The translations under genes and the position numbers were made by a program. From the NCBI GenBank assembly GCA_905221605.1, contig CAJNDS010001446.1:1235815-1299814 (forward strand): 64,000 bases of DNA. Reading direction: 5' to 3'. How positions within the stretch are numbered: position 1 is the stretch's first letter; each line of letters starts with the position of its first letter. The stretch is from Symbiodinium natans (Eukaryota; Sar; Dinophyceae; Suessiales; Symbiodiniaceae). This document shows, in pieces, positions 62,401-64,000 of the stretch. The notes under the pieces were generated by a model. The model was not told the origin of the DNA and ran no database searches. It saw only the letters and a program-made list of their open reading frames with translations.

Positions 62401-64000
62401 TTCCACAAGAAAGCTGCTTGCGGAGGTTGTGGTTCTCAGTAATTGCTCTTTCCACGTTGAGTGCTTGTCTGTGGGCCATAGTCGCCTGAGTGTAGCAGTC
62501 TCGAAAGCGCCAAAAGTAGAAGAATTCGCGGCCCCAAACAAACGGCCCCAATTTTGGGGTCGCAGTTTCACCCCCCCCCAATCTAGTTCCAAATTGTATT
62601 GCGGGAGCTGGGTCCATTTCGCGGCCCCATTTTTGGGGCCGCGAGACGGCCCGTTTTTTTGGCCCTTGAATTTGAGCCTGTGGGCGCAAGCAACCGGATC
62701 GCGCCTGCCCTTTTTCTGGTAGCTTTGGGCAGCGTCGCGCTGAGCGTGTGGGGTCAAGCAGCTGCACGCTCGTCTTTGTAATGCTGCAGTGAGGGAACTG
62801 CAACTGTGGAGGCCCGTCCTGGCGAAGCCAGAGTTGCTTGTGTTTTGCGGCCCTGAAAGCGGGGTCGCCCGACTTCCCCGTAACTTGGGCTTCGTCCTGA
62901 CGATGCTGCTGGCCCGCCAGTTGAGCTGCAGGTCTTTGTTGGTGTTTTCTGTGGATAGGAGTCACGCTTCAAGCTCTGGGGAGTTGACCAACGTGGCCTC
63001 AACGTTTTCTGCGGTTGTGCAGTCAGTCGTTTGCTAGACATTGCAGAATGAAAGTTTTTGGCAGGCTTGGGCTTTGAACAGCAAAGATATTTAAGCGTGT
63101 TGTTGTGCAGGCCCGGATTTTAAGTTGATTAAGTTGCCGTGCGCCCAACGAAGAAGAAGATTTTGGGGAAGGGCGACGTCCCCAGCGACAGGGTTGTGCT
63201 GGGTTTGACCATGTTTTGAAGGGACTGAGAATAGCGGGTGGGTTTGGGGTGGGTTCGGCGTGGATTTGGGGTGGGTTTGGCTGGGTTTGACCATGCTTTG
63301 AATGGACTGGGGTGGGTTTGACCGTGTTTTGAATGGACTCGGGGTGGGTTGGACCTGTTTAGAAGGGGTGCGGGTGGGTGGGGTGGGTTTGACCGTGTTT
63401 TGAAGGTGGGATGGCTTTGGGGTGGTTTTGACCATGTTTTGACGGGGCTGGGATGGGTTTGACCATGTTTTGAAAGGGCTGAGGGTAGCTTTCGGGTGGA
63501 TTTGAGGTGGGCTTGGGCGGGTTTGACCATGCTATGAAGGGGCTGGGTTGGGTTTGACCTCTTTTGAAAGGGTTGGGGTGAGGGGGGCTTGACTGTGTTT
63601 TGAAGAGGCTGGGAAGGGGGCTTGATTTCCACAGCAAGTGCTGGAGACCGAGTTCCTGCCTCGGCTTAACCTGCTTGAGAACATAGCGAAGGTCACTTTC
63701 CTGCTGCGTGATGGAGGCCCTCCACCCCCGTCGTAGAGTCTTAGCAAAATGGACCAAGGTGGCGAGCCTGCCCGCGAACGGCGGAGTCGTTGTGTTCCCG
63801 AATTTCAAAACATTGTTTTGTTATTCCGGGAAACCTAGGACTCCACGGCGCTCTATTGGTAAATTGCAATTTGCGAGGACTCCGCCGACTCCGCCGAGGC
63901 TTGTCACGCCGACTCCGCCAGAGCTACAGTAGGTGCCCCTCTAATCTTGAGTAGCGACGCCGCGTAAGTGGGCAGGGGTAGAGTTGCGGGAAGAGCACGT
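56489..64000. repeat. satellite array with about 1.77-kb units
   Basis: Units start at the same sequence (AACGAAGAAGAAGATTTTGG) at 56489, 58177, 59943 and 63147; a further unit begins truncated at about 61663. Unit 1 is 1688 bp (lacks about 98 bp near 57585), unit 2 is 1766 bp, unit 3 about the same, unit 4 lacks about 330 bp at its start, and unit 5 is cut by the window end. Each unit has a GT-rich first third with a subrepeat around GGTTTGACCATG-TTTTGAA, then a mixed part with GACTCCGCCGA repeats, then a part with hairpins. Long Pro-rich minus-strand frames are present but change by indels between units, so I do not call genes. Confidence 0.93.
57637..57665. repeat. perfect hairpin in satellite unit 1
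   Basis: GCGGCCCCA-TTTT-TGGGGCCGC, a 9-bp stem. It recurs in units 2 (59422), 3 (with one C lost in the left arm near 61185) and 4 (62620). In unit 2 a second hairpin, GCGGCCCCA-AAC-TGGGGCCGC, lies at 59322-59342. Confidence 0.85.

Noticed and set aside
56483-63808. Minus-strand ORFs of up to 304 codons, Pro/His/Lys-rich
   Set aside because: They follow the satellite units, change length and frame with each indel, and owe their composition to the GT-rich subrepeat.

Overview
The window looks like nuclear DNA of a dinoflagellate, of the Symbiodiniaceae or Polarella kind. The signs are dozens of interstitial TTTAGGG/CCCTAAA arrays (the telomere repeat type of dinoflagellates), protein genes cut by short introns with GT, GC and possibly GA donors, retroelements with typical dinoflagellate protein motifs, and very large simple repeats. 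No bacterial operon layout, rRNA, recognisable tRNA or complete spliced-leader sequence was seen. All calls come from reading the sequence by eye; no database search was run.

Left part (1-29 kb): gene-poor host DNA with five recognisable minus-strand genes. They are a TruA-family tRNA pseudouridine synthase (3852-5516), a multi-pass membrane protein with a conserved cytosolic C-terminal domain, put together from four exons (7010-9798), a mitochondrial carrier of the 2-oxoglutarate/malate type in four exons (11549-12926), a probably mitochondrial carbamate kinase in four exons (15224-17445), and a two-helix membrane protein of unknown function (27661-28599). In the three spliced genes the introns hold telomere-like arrays or short inverted-repeat, introner-like elements. 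A 1-kb AGT microsatellite, a CT tract, a minisatellite and a fragment of a methyltransferase-like retroelement ORF fill the space between.

Middle (29.4-37.6 kb): a decayed Ty1/copia retrotransposon with a recognisable pair of LTRs, a gag with a CCHC knuckle, and protease, SAP-like, integrase, RT and RNase H regions scattered over shifted frames.

39.3-44.05 kb: a decayed endogenous polinton-like virus. It has a double-jelly-roll-type major capsid protein, mosaic tail-fibre-like modules on both strands, a fibre C-terminal piece of S74 chaperone type, and a polinton-type rve integrase. A further fibre fragment lies at 21.14 kb.

45.3-56.5 kb: two nested tyrosine-recombinase-class (DIRS-like) elements. 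An old RT/RNase H fragment (element A) is split inside its RNase H domain by an 8.6-kb element B (46743-55345). B is flanked by a 6-bp direct repeat GACAGC and has short inverted ends, and removing it restores the RNase H reading frame. Element B encodes a coiled-coil protein, a tyrosine recombinase, a zinc-finger gag, and a 2-oxoglutarate/Fe(II) oxygenase-like domain followed by a cytosine-methyltransferase-like domain and RT-RNase H. Between recombinase and gag lies a 580-bp array of two alternating kinds of mini-hairpin. This element is the strongest candidate for something new.

56.5-64 kb: a tandem array of about 1.77-kb satellite units that runs off the window.
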